A DNA stretch of 36,773 bases, taken from Gemmatimonadales bacterium (GTDB lineage: Bacteria > Gemmatimonadota > Gemmatimonadetes > Gemmatimonadales > GWC2-71-9). The first letter of the stretch is position 1, and each line of letters opens with the position of its first letter. The translations under genes were made by a program, and so were the position numbers. The stretch spans positions 1 through 36,773 of the forward strand of contig JAICQR010000009.1 in assembly GCA_025937755.1 (NCBI GenBank), in the 5' to 3' direction. The notes under the pieces are model-generated. The model saw only the letters and a list, made by a program, of their open reading frames with translations, was not told the origin of the DNA and made no database searches. Shown here piece by piece: positions 8,215-14,621 of the stretch.

Positions 8215-8925
8215 CTAGCGCAGCCGCTCACTGATGAGCCGCCGGTAGCGGTACATGTACACCGCAAAGGAGTAGATGGTCAGGATTGCGGCGATGAAGA
8301 GCACCACGGTGACGAAGGTGCCGTGGAAGGTGTTCCAGAAATCGGCGAGCCGGCTCTTCTCCCAGCCCAGCGGCCGGCGGGCGTCGCGAAAAGCGAACCA
8401 CAGGATGATGGCGCCAATGAAGATGTTCTGGAACACCGCCTTGAGCTTGCCCTCGTTGCCGGCAGCGATCACGACACCCTTGCGCTGGGCGTACCAGCGA
8501 AAGCCGGTCATGGCCAGCTCCCGGCCGATGAGCAGCAGGCAGACCCAGAGCGGGATGCTCCCCCACACGGGGATGTCGTAGAGATCGTGCCTGGTGCGCG
8601 AGATCCAGTAGATCGGGATCAGCGTCGCGAAGAGCAGCAGCTTGTCGGCGATGGGGTCGAGCAGCTTGCCGAGGTCCGACACCTGCCCCCGGGTGCGGGC
8701 GAGGTAGCCGTCGAAGACGTCGCTTACGGCGGCGATGATGAACACCACGAAACAGATCAGCTTGGGCCAGTACCCCTCGATGAACGGCAGCAGGGCGATG
8801 ACCGGGGTGAAGCAGATCCGGACAACAGTGATGATGTTGGGAAGGGTCCAGACCGTGCGCGGCTGGGCCCTGCGCTCGAGGATGACGTCGGGCGCGGGAT
8901 CAGGTGGCTGGTTGGGCTGGGTCAT
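8215..8925 (-). CDS. pgsA: CDP-diacylglycerol--glycerol-3-phosphate 3-phosphatidyltransferase
   Basis: A 236-residue membrane enzyme of the CDP-alcohol phosphatidyltransferase family that makes phosphatidylglycerol phosphate. The family motif D-G-x2-A-R-x8-G-x3-D-x3-D is visible as DGYLARTRGQVSDLGKLLDP. 'LPNIITVVRICFTPVIALL' near residue 29 is the typical PgsA start after a Pro-rich cytoplasmic leader. About five to six transmembrane helices follow. PgsA is more likely than phosphatidylserine synthase because of this N-terminal block and 'ADKLLLFATLIPI'. pgsA often lies beside cinA in bacteria, as here (88 bases apart). Confidence 0.92.
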   Translation of the reverse strand: MTQPNQPPDPAPDVILERRAQPRTVWTLPNIITVVRICFTPVIALLPFIEGYWPKLICFVVFIIAAVSDVFDGYLARTRGQVSDLGKLLDPIADKLLLFATLIPIYWISRTRHDLYDIPVWGSIPLWVCLLLIGRELAMTGFRWYAQRKGVVIAAGNEGKLKAVFQNIFIGAIILWFAFRDARRPLGWEKSRLADFWNTFHGTFVTVVLFIAAILTIYSFAVYMYRYRRLISERLR

Positions 8926-8959
8926 GGGGTCCCCGCAGGCGAAGCGCTACCACAACTTA

Positions 8960-9634
8960 TCACCCCAACGTCTTCACCACGGCCTTGCTGATCGACTTGA
9001 GGGTGTCGAACACGCCCTCGCCGGTCGCGGCAATCGCCTCGAAGTAAGGGGCCCGCTCGTACCACTGCCCGTCTTCCTGCCACACCAGGAATTCGCCGGG
9101 GCGGTCGGGATCGGGCAGCATCCGCTGCCGGGCGGGGTCTTCCACCGGCCAGCCGGGATTGAGCGCCGCCTGCAGCTCGGCAATGGGCGAGGCGTTGGGC
9201 AGGTCGCGCTTGTTGTACTGGATCGCGAACGGGATCCGGGTGAGGTCGTACCCGTGCTGCTGCATGTTGTCGTAGAGGTTCTGCATCGCCTCCACGTTGG
9301 CCTCCATCCGCTCCAGCTGGCTGTCGGCCACGAACACCACGCCATCCACGCCCTTGAGGATCAGCTTGCGCGAGGCGTTGTAGTACACCTGCCCAGGCAC
9401 GGTGTAGAGGTGAAACTTGACCTTGAAGCCGCGAATGGTGCCGAGGTCCACCGGCAGGAAGTCGAAGAAGAGCGTCCGCTCGGTCTCGGTGGCCAGCGAG
9501 ATCATCTTGCCCCGCGCACCGGGCGCCACCTTGTTGTACACGAACTCGAGATTCGTGGTCTTGCCGCCGAGCCCGGGGCCGTAATAGACCAGCTTGCAGT
9601 TGATCTCGCGGGACGCGTAGTTGATCATCGACAT
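8960..9634 (-). CDS. mglA: MglA-like small Ras-family GTPase (cell polarity / gliding type)
   Basis: A 224-residue GTPase with P-loop GPGLGGKTT (19-27), switch II region '[20 protein letters not shown]' (77-94) and G4 motif NKRD (141-144). The 'FVADSQ' and '[16 protein letters not shown]' segments closely follow the Myxococcus MglA pattern. MglA sets the leading cell pole for motility or organizes other polar machines. Compared with the usual length of about 195, there is an insert of roughly 30 residues (about 160-195, [15 protein letters not shown]) before the last helix, which looks like an extra beta-hairpin. The gene lies 15 bases after mglB, its expected GTPase-activating partner. Confidence 0.9.
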   Translation of the reverse strand: MSMINYASREINCKLVYYGPGLGGKTTNLEFVYNKVAPGARGKMISLATETERTLFFDFLPVDLGTIRGFKVKFHLYTVPGQVYYNASRKLILKGVDGVVFVADSQLERMEANVEAMQNLYDNMQQHGYDLTRIPFAIQYNKRDLPNASPIAELQAALNPGWPVEDPARQRMLPDPDRPGEFLVWQEDGQWYERAPYFEAIAATGEGVFDTLKSISKAVVKTLG

Positions 9635-9649
9635 GCGTAGGGGGTCCCC

Positions 9650-10147
9650 TCAGGCTCCGAAGAGCCGGTCGATTTCATCCTCGGCCTCACCCAGGAATCC
9701 GCCTTCCACTGCCGGCGGTGCGGTGCCGTCGTCGGTGCGTTCGAACATCTCGGTGAACACCTGATTCAGTTCCTTCGCCGCGGTCCGCACCCGGAGCTTG
9801 ACCAGCCCCAGGGTGGTGGAGTTGTCGAACAGCACCACGAGGATGACCCGCCGTGCGATATCCGCGAGATACATCGACTCGCGCTCCCCCTGATGGAACA
9901 GCGCGCCGAATTCGGGCTCGCCCAGCATCCGGGCCAGCTGGTCGTTGGCGCTGAAGTCGGCGGCGGTGAGCGATGCGAACGCGGTGGGGTCGAACTGGAC
10001 TTCCTCGCCGACCGTGGCGATCAGCTGGCCGGTCCGGTCCACGATCAGGGCCGTGCGCGCCCCTGCTTCGCCCAGGAAGGCGGAAAGGATCTCGTTGATG
10101 CGACGGGCGTCCTCCTCGCGGAAGGACCAGCTCGATGCGCCGCTCAC
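9650..10147 (-). CDS. mglB: Roadblock/LC7 domain protein, MglB-like GTPase-activating protein
   Basis: A 165-residue protein with one Roadblock/LC7 fold (about residues 12-130), including 'ALIVDRTGQLIATVGE' and 'VVLFDNSTTLGLVKLRVR'. A longer acidic C-terminal tail ends DEIDRLFGA. In characterized systems MglB dimers bind MglA and stimulate GTP hydrolysis, which fits its place directly before mglA. The start is GTG at 10147, overlapping the previous stop as GTGA. That shows translational coupling to the small protein upstream. Confidence 0.87.
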   Translation of the reverse strand: MSGASSWSFREEDARRINEILSAFLGEAGARTALIVDRTGQLIATVGEEVQFDPTAFASLTAADFSANDQLARMLGEPEFGALFHQGERESMYLADIARRVILVVLFDNSTTLGLVKLRVRTAAKELNQVFTEMFERTDDGTAPPAVEGGFLGEAEDEIDRLFGA

Positions 10148-10413
10148 GCGAGCGCGACCTCAAGCTTGCGGAGGATGCTTTCGCCCCGGCGCCGCAGCAG
10201 CGGCTGCGGCTCCCAGGCCACGTAGTCGCGCAGCAGGCGCACCGTGTCGGGGCCATGAGTGCCGGCCAGGTAACCCAGGGCCGCCAGCCGCTTGATCGGG
10301 TGCTTGCTGAAGAGATCGCGCCGATGGGCCAGAATGCGCTGCTGCGACAGGCTCCACCCTGCAAGTACGCCGGCCATCGCCGCGCCGGTGAAGAACCACC
10401 CGCGTGAGCGCAT
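10144..10413 (-). CDS. Small membrane-anchored protein of unknown function, possible HEAT-like helices
   Basis: An 89-residue protein coupled on both sides: ATGA overlap with the recR stop, and GTGA overlap with the mglB start. A hydrophobic segment at residues 6-22 (WFFTGAAMAGVLAGWSL) is a likely signal anchor. The cytoplasmic remainder forms two or three amphipathic helices resembling HEAT repeats ('HPIKRLAALGYLAG', 'DTVRLLRDYVAWEPQPLLRRRGESILRKLE'). I do not recognize the family. Its tight coupling with mglBA suggests it may tether or modulate the polarity GTPase at the membrane; this is inference. Confidence 0.7.
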   Translation of the reverse strand: MRSRGWFFTGAAMAGVLAGWSLSQQRILAHRRDLFSKHPIKRLAALGYLAGTHGPDTVRLLRDYVAWEPQPLLRRRGESILRKLEVALA

Positions 10414-11003
10414 CAGCGCACCTCTTGGCGCGCCAGCAGCGCGTGGGCCAGCGTGACGCCGTCCACGTACTCCAGATCTCCGCCCATGGGCAGGCCCCGG
10501 GCCAGGCGCGTGACCCGCACCGGTGCTCCGCCGAGTTGCTGCTGGATGTAGGTGGCCGTCACTTCCCCTTCCATCGATGGGTTGGTCGCGAGGATGACCT
10601 CGCGCACGCCGTCTTTCCGCACCCGTTCGAGCAGCCCTGCTATCCGGAGTGCTTCAGGGCCGATGCCGTCCAGGGGCGAGAGATGGCCGCCCAGCACATG
10701 ATACTTGCCCCGGAAGTCGGTGGCACGATCCACCACCGGCACCGCCGAGGCGTCCTCCACCACGCACAGCACTGCCGCATCGCGTCGGGGATCCCGGCAG
10801 ATGCTGCAAGGCTGCTGCTCGGTCAGATTGCCGCACACCTCACATGGGCGCACCTGCTCCGCCACCGATTCCAGCGCCTGTGCCAGGAGTCGGAGTTGGT
10901 CCGCTGGTTGCTGCAACAGGTGGAACGTGAGCCGGCTGGCCGTCTTGCGCCCGATTCCGGGAAGCCGTGCGAACTCGCCGATGAGCCGCTCGATGGCGTC
11001 CAC
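10413..11003 (-). CDS. recR: Recombination mediator protein RecR
   Basis: RecR helps load RecA at gaps during recombinational repair. The 196-residue protein has the helix-hairpin-helix 'LPGIGRKTASRLTFHLL' (14-30) and a four-cysteine zinc finger (Cys54, 57, 66, 69). Its Toprim domain contains 'VVEDASAVPVVDR' and 'YHVLGGHLSPLDGIGPE'. The Walker-B-like C-terminus 'LARGLPMGGDLEYVDGVTL' is typical. The start is GTG 11003, three bases after the ybaB stop. The order dnaX-ybaB-recR is conserved across many bacteria. Confidence 0.97.
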   Translation of the reverse strand: MDAIERLIGEFARLPGIGRKTASRLTFHLLQQPADQLRLLAQALESVAEQVRPCEVCGNLTEQQPCSICRDPRRDAAVLCVVEDASAVPVVDRATDFRGKYHVLGGHLSPLDGIGPEALRIAGLLERVRKDGVREVILATNPSMEGEVTATYIQQQLGGAPVRVTRLARGLPMGGDLEYVDGVTLAHALLARQEVR

Positions 11004-11006
11004 AAC

Positions 11007-11309
11007 TCAGGGCGTGAGCGGCAACTGCGGCATGCTGCGCATCTCGGCCTGCATCAGCTCTGCGGCCCGGCGCTGGGCTTCCGCCACCGCGCCCAGCACC
11101 AGGTCAGAAAGCAATTCGGCGTCGCGGCCTTCGAAAGCGTCGGGCGCGATACTGATGTGCAGCACCGTGCCCCGCCCGTCGGCGGTCACGCGCACCATCC
11201 CGGCGCCGGCCGAGATCTCGATGACCCGGCCCGCCAGTTCAGATTCGAGCTGCTGCAGCCGGCCCTGCATGTGCTGGCCAAACTGCAGGAATTGATTGAG
11301 GTCTGCCAT
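11007..11309 (-). CDS. YbaB/EbfC family nucleoid-associated protein
   Basis: A DNA-binding dimer protein of about 100 residues. The start 'MADLNQFLQFGQHMQGRLQQLE' is the family's long first helix, and 'VEISAGAGMVRVTADGRG' matches the central strands (here VIEISAGAGM). I prefer ATG 11309 because GCAGGAG lies just upstream; an in-frame ATG at 11324 would add five residues. It sits between dnaX and recR, as in most bacteria. Confidence 0.93.
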   Translation of the reverse strand: MADLNQFLQFGQHMQGRLQQLESELAGRVIEISAGAGMVRVTADGRGTVLHISIAPDAFEGRDAELLSDLVLGAVAEAQRRAAELMQAEMRSMPQLPLTP

Positions 11310-11329
11310 GGTCTCCTGCGTCATGCGTG

Positions 11330-13018
11330 CTAGTCCACGATCTCCAAATCTAATTCAGTCGCCGCTACATCGAGCGCCGGATCCTTCCGGCGCAGCCCGC
11401 TGAGCCGGTCGGCCCTGGCGGAGGCCTCGGTGATGGGTCTGGGCCTGGGGGCATCGCCCTGACTGCCGGGGCCCTGCACCTTGAGCCGAACCGGCGCGCC
11501 CAGCGCCGCCGCCAGCACCGTTTCCACCATCCGCGCCTGCCGCTCGATATTCTCGTGATTCATCGGGTTGGCCTCGGGCAACTCGAGCCGCACCACCGGC
11601 GCCTCGACCTCGACGACCCGGGTGCCAGCCAGCGCCTCTCCCAGGAACCGGCTTTGCTCCCGCACCGCCTCGATGGCCGACGGCCAGACCGACTGGGCGC
11701 CGGCAAGGGTGAAGGGAGCAGACAGCGTGGCCGGCTCGACGGCTCGGCGGCTCGGCGGCTCGGCGGGTGGTGCCGCCTGACCGCCTTGACCGCCTTGACC
11801 GCCTGTCTGTCCGCCCGGCTCGTCCCGGCCTCCGGTCCGACCGCCCTGTCCGCCTGTCCGTCCGCCCTGCCCTTCCCCACCACCGGTCCGGCCGCCTGCA
11901 ATCACCTGCTCGAGGTCCACGGTGCGATCCAGCATCACCCAACGCAACAACAGGGTTTCGGTGACCAACCGGGGACTGGCGCTCCGCCGGAGCGACTCCT
12001 CCTGGTCCGCCAGCAGCTTCAGCATCCGGAGAAGGTCACCCGCGGACAGCGCATCGATGTTGCGGTCGAGCACCGCGCGCACGGCCTCGGTGAGCCCTTC
12101 TGGAGTTCCTCCGACCTTGAGCAGCAGCATCGCCCGAAGCATCTCGCCGGCCGCCAGCAGGAATTCTCCCAGGTCAGCGCCCGACTCGAGCAGCGCATCC
12201 ACCAGCCGGAACACCCCCGCTGCGTCCCGCTCGGCGATGAGCATCAGCAGATCAGTCAGGAGTTCGTCACTGGCGAGGCCCAGAGTCTCGCGGACCCGCG
12301 CAGCCGTGACCTGCCCCTCCCCCAGGCTCAGGCACTGGTCCAGCACCGACAGCGCGTCCCGCATGCCGCCATCGGCATGGCGGGCGATGAGCGTCAGGGC
12401 ATCGTCATCCGCCGAGATCCCCTCGGCATCGAGCACCGCCCGAAGGCGGTCGCGGATGGCGGCGGGCCCGATCCGGCGGAAGTCGAACCGCTGCAGCCGG
12501 GACAGCACCGGGGCCGCGGTGTTGGCGATCTTCTGCGGCTCGGTGGTGGCGAACACGAACACCACTCGCGGCGGCGGCTCTTCCAGCACCTTGAGCAGCG
12601 CATTCCAGGCCTCGCGGGTGAGCATGTGCGCCTCATCCACGATGTAGACCTTGTAATGCGACTCCTCGGAGGGCGCGTACATGGCCCGCTCGCGCAGGTC
12701 GCGCGCGTCATCCACGCCCCGGTTGCTGGCAGCGTCGATCTCGACCACATCGAGGCTGGCGCCCCCCGACCAGATCCGCTCGCAGCTCTCACATTCGCCG
12801 CAGGGATCGCCCTCGGTGGTGCGGTTGGGGCAGTTGAGCGCCATGGCCAGAATCCGGGCCGCGGTGGTCTTGCCCACGCCCCGCGGGCCGGTCAGCAGGT
12901 ATCCATGACCGATGCGGTCCCGGGACACGGCACCGCGCAGCACGGCAGCCACGTGGTCCTGAACCAGGAGATCGCTGAAACGCTTGGGACGGTAACGGCG
13001 GGCGAGACTGATAGTCAT
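11330..13018 (-). CDS. dnaX: DNA polymerase III subunit gamma/tau
   Basis: The clamp-loader ATPase of the replicase, 562 residues. Walker A is GPRGVGKT (44-51), a zinc site uses Cys63, 73, 76 and 79, Walker B is DEAH (128-131), and the sensor segment 'LSRLQRFDFRRI' is present. A Gly/Gln/Arg-rich linker (about residues 374-425) is followed by a tau-like C-terminal domain. The linker is encoded by short GC-rich tandem repeats. I start at ATG 13018 (MTISLARRYRPKRF); frames extending upstream would run through the SRP RNA gene. The start lies 14 bases after that RNA, with no Shine-Dalgarno. I see no obvious slippery run that would make gamma by frameshifting. Confidence 0.95.
   Translation of the reverse strand: MTISLARRYRPKRFSDLLVQDHVAAVLRGAVSRDRIGHGYLLTGPRGVGKTTAARILAMALNCPNRTTEGDPCGECESCERIWSGGASLDVVEIDAASNRGVDDARDLRERAMYAPSEESHYKVYIVDEAHMLTREAWNALLKVLEEPPPRVVFVFATTEPQKIANTAAPVLSRLQRFDFRRIGPAAIRDRLRAVLDAEGISADDDALTLIARHADGGMRDALSVLDQCLSLGEGQVTAARVRETLGLASDELLTDLLMLIAERDAAGVFRLVDALLESGADLGEFLLAAGEMLRAMLLLKVGGTPEGLTEAVRAVLDRNIDALSAGDLLRMLKLLADQEESLRRSASPRLVTETLLLRWVMLDRTVDLEQVIAGGRTGGGEGQGGRTGGQGGRTGGRDEPGGQTGGQGGQGGQAAPPAEPPSRRAVEPATLSAPFTLAGAQSVWPSAIEAVREQSRFLGEALAGTRVVEVEAPVVRLELPEANPMNHENIERQARMVETVLAAALGAPVRLKVQGPGSQGDAPRPRPITEASARADRLSGLRRKDPALDVAATELDLEIVD
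11732..11900. repeat. GC-rich tandem repeats inside the dnaX linker
   Basis: Two adjoining arrays lie within dnaX. At 11741-11766 there are about three copies of a 9-base unit, ggctcggcg. At about 11773-11870 there are degenerate 'ccgccttgac'/'ccgcctgtc' units. The first array is identical over 26 bases to the intergenic array at 33852-33877. On the coding strand they give Pro/Ala/Glu/Ser and Gly/Gln/Arg/Thr-rich linker sequence. Confidence 0.8.
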
Positions 13019-13031
13019 GTAGAAAGAAAAT

Positions 13032-13128
13032 ACCCCAGGCACCCCGAAGCGACACCGGACATCGCTTAGCGCTGCTACCGGCGAGGTCCTGACGCGGTTC
13101 GCGCGCCAGCGCCCTTCGGACCTGGGGC
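13032..13128 (-). ncRNA. ffs: Signal recognition particle RNA (small bacterial SRP / 4.5S type)
   Basis: The minus strand carries a sequence of about 97 bases that folds like 4.5S RNA. The 5' end CCCCAGG pairs with 3' CCTGGGG, and CCGAAG with CTTCGG just inside. The conserved domain IV tip (13071-13093) reads GT-CAGG-ACC, a short loop, then GGT-AGCA-GC. CAGG opposite AGCA is the symmetric loop bound by the Ffh M-domain, and ACC/GGT is a compensated closing stem. The tip loop (TCGCC) differs from the usual GNRA. A T-rich stretch (TATTTTCTTTCT) follows the terminal stem and could end the transcript 14 bases before dnaX. SRP RNA beside dnaX is a known arrangement in other phyla. A weak promoter (TTCCAA, 17 bases, TAGCTT) lies upstream. 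Confidence 0.85.
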
Positions 13129-13180
13129 ACATCAAAGCTAGTGTGAGGACGGCGCCATTGGAAGGGCCCTTGAAGTCTGC

Positions 13181-13260
13181 CAGTGTGTGAGTGTGGGAGT
13201 CTTGGGCAGTGTGAATCACAATACTGCTCAAGACTCCAATACTCCCACACTCCGACACTG
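13181..13260. repeat. Imperfect inverted repeat of AGTGTGGGAGT type
   Basis: Positions 13181-13200 match the complement of 13241-13260 at 18 of 20 bases, and 13201-13210 match that of 13223-13232 at 9 of 10. An extra actccaat (13233-13240) sits in the right arm. The hairpin lies just after the YihY stop and about 50 bases before the SRP RNA. It may separate the two transcription units. No T-run follows it, so it is not a standard terminator. Confidence 0.75.
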
Positions 13261-13262
13261 CA

Positions 13263-14189
13263 CTATTCCAGCAACGCTCGCTGCCTGCTCCGCATCCGCC
13301 GCATTTCCCAGGTTTCCGCCACCACACCACCCAGCAGGAACACGATGGCAGTGAAGTGGATCCAGAGCACGAACAACACGACCGCGGCGATCTTGGCGTC
13401 GCCGCTGGCGGAGCGGGCCGCGGCGAAGTTGGCGAGGTAGAACGCATATCCCCGCTTGGCCAGCTCGAACATCACGGCGGCGAACGTGGCCGCGAGCAGC
13501 GCGGTACGCCAGGGGAGCCGGCGCGCGGATGCATACTTGTAGACCACGAAAAACAGGCTGACGGAAAAGAGCACCGTCAGCGACTCGCCCAGGAGGCGTC
13601 CCACGCTGCCGAACAGGAATTCGACCGCTTCCAGGCGGTATTCCCTGGCCGCGACGTAGGAAAGGCCGGCGGTCAGCGCTGCATTGAGCAGGAACAGCGA
13701 CAGCGTGATGATCACCATCAGCACGTCGCGCGCCTTGGACTTGACGAACGCCACCAGGAAATTGCGGTGCCGGCGCGGACGTATGGTTACGTCGAACACG
13801 TGATTGAGCGCGGTACGCACCCCGGCGAAGAGCCGGGTGGCGAACCAGATGAACGTGGGAACCGCCACCAGCGATACCGTACCGCGGTTGGCGGCGATGC
13901 CATTCAGGATCGATTCGACCAGTCCGAACGGGTCGTCGGTCCCCGACGAGTGGGGTGGCAGGAAGCCGTGGAAGATGGTCCGGGGATCGGGGCCGGCACG
14001 GGCGAGCGCCTCGAGCAGCTGGGTGAGCCCGACCAGCAGCAGTACCACGAAGGGCACCGCGGCGAGCAGCGCATCGAAGGTGAGCGCGCTCGCCAGAAAC
14101 GGGACATTGCTTTCGTCGGCCGCCTGCAGGACCCGCTTGAAGAAGCCTGCCGGCGAGCGGTGCCAGCCGGGAGGACGAGGTCCGCTCAG
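13263..14189 (-). CDS. YihY/BrkB family inner-membrane protein, probable CTG start
   Basis: An integral membrane protein of the YihY/virulence factor BrkB family (function unsettled), with about six helices. No ATG, GTG or TTG occurs early enough in frame. The first GTG (14057) would cut off the conserved N-terminal block 'FFKRVLQAADESNVPFLASALTFDALLAAV'. CTG 14189 overlaps the stop of the preceding gene as CTGA and has GAGGAG exactly eight bases upstream, giving 308 residues. I therefore infer a CTG start. Later features fit the family: 'VNHVFDV'-like 'ALNHVFDVTIRPRRHRNFLVAF', and 'AVVLFVLWIHFTAIVFLLGGVVAE'. A sequencing error (ATG to CTG) is the main alternative. Confidence 0.85.
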   Translation of the reverse strand: MSGPRPPGWHRSPAGFFKRVLQAADESNVPFLASALTFDALLAAVPFVVLLLVGLTQLLEALARAGPDPRTIFHGFLPPHSSGTDDPFGLVESILNGIAANRGTVSLVAVPTFIWFATRLFAGVRTALNHVFDVTIRPRRHRNFLVAFVKSKARDVLMVIITLSLFLLNAALTAGLSYVAAREYRLEAVEFLFGSVGRLLGESLTVLFSVSLFFVVYKYASARRLPWRTALLAATFAAVMFELAKRGYAFYLANFAAARSASGDAKIAAVVLFVLWIHFTAIVFLLGGVVAETWEMRRMRSRQRALLE

Positions 14190-14611
14190 GCGAGCGGCTC
14201 CTCGTGCTCGCCCGATGTCGCCACTGCCCGGCGACGGGCCCGGGCATCGGCAAGCCGCCGCTCCAGCTCGGCACGCGCCGACGGTTCCTCGGCGTCGTCC
14301 GCGTCGGGAAGCTCATCGACCGGCTCCGACGAGTCGAACTCGTCCATGCTCTCGTCGAACGCGTACTCGCCGCTGGAGAGCGGGGCATCCTCACCGGGGC
14401 CGAACCGATGCACCAGTTCGTCCATCTTCTCCTCGGTCATGGCGCGCAGCTTCCAGAGCCGGCGCTGCAGCCCCCGGCGGGTCTCCTCGCCGTTCCGGGG
14501 AGCGTACAGGAGCGCGAGCCCCGCACCCAGCAGGGCGCCCCAGAAAAGCCACTTGGCGGAGGCATCGCCCCGCTCCACCAGCACGATATCCCGCGGTTCG
14601 TTCCGTCGCAT
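14186..14611 (-). CDS. YtxH-like small membrane protein
   Basis: A 141-residue protein. Residues 18-37 form a membrane helix with 'WGALLGAGLALLYAPRNGEETRRGL', the YtxH (gas-vesicle-like/general stress) signature. A charged helical segment follows, then a very acidic stretch (about 70-115, rich in Glu, Asp and Ser) and an Arg-rich helix. AGGAGG lies six bases before the ATG, one of the strongest ribosome sites in the window. It is coupled to the YihY gene by a CTGA overlap. Role unknown; YtxH proteins are often linked to stress. Confidence 0.8.
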   Translation of the reverse strand: MRRNEPRDIVLVERGDASAKWLFWGALLGAGLALLYAPRNGEETRRGLQRRLWKLRAMTEEKMDELVHRFGPGEDAPLSSGEYAFDESMDEFDSSEPVDELPDADDAEEPSARAELERRLADARARRRAVATSGEHEEPLA

Positions 14612-14621
14612 GTATGTCCTC

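Noticed and set aside
11741-11900. CRISPR-like array from the repeats in the dnaX linker
   Set aside because: The units are 9-10 bases with no unique spacers, lie within an open coding frame, and have no cas genes nearby.
13019-13447. Upstream extension of dnaX to 13447
   Set aside because: It would run through the SRP RNA and the YihY gene. The conserved protein starts at MTISLARRYRP (13018).
13263-14057. GTG 14057 as the start of the YihY protein
   Set aside because: It removes the conserved first membrane segment, has no Shine-Dalgarno, and leaves a 128-base gap that reads in frame as the family's N-terminus.
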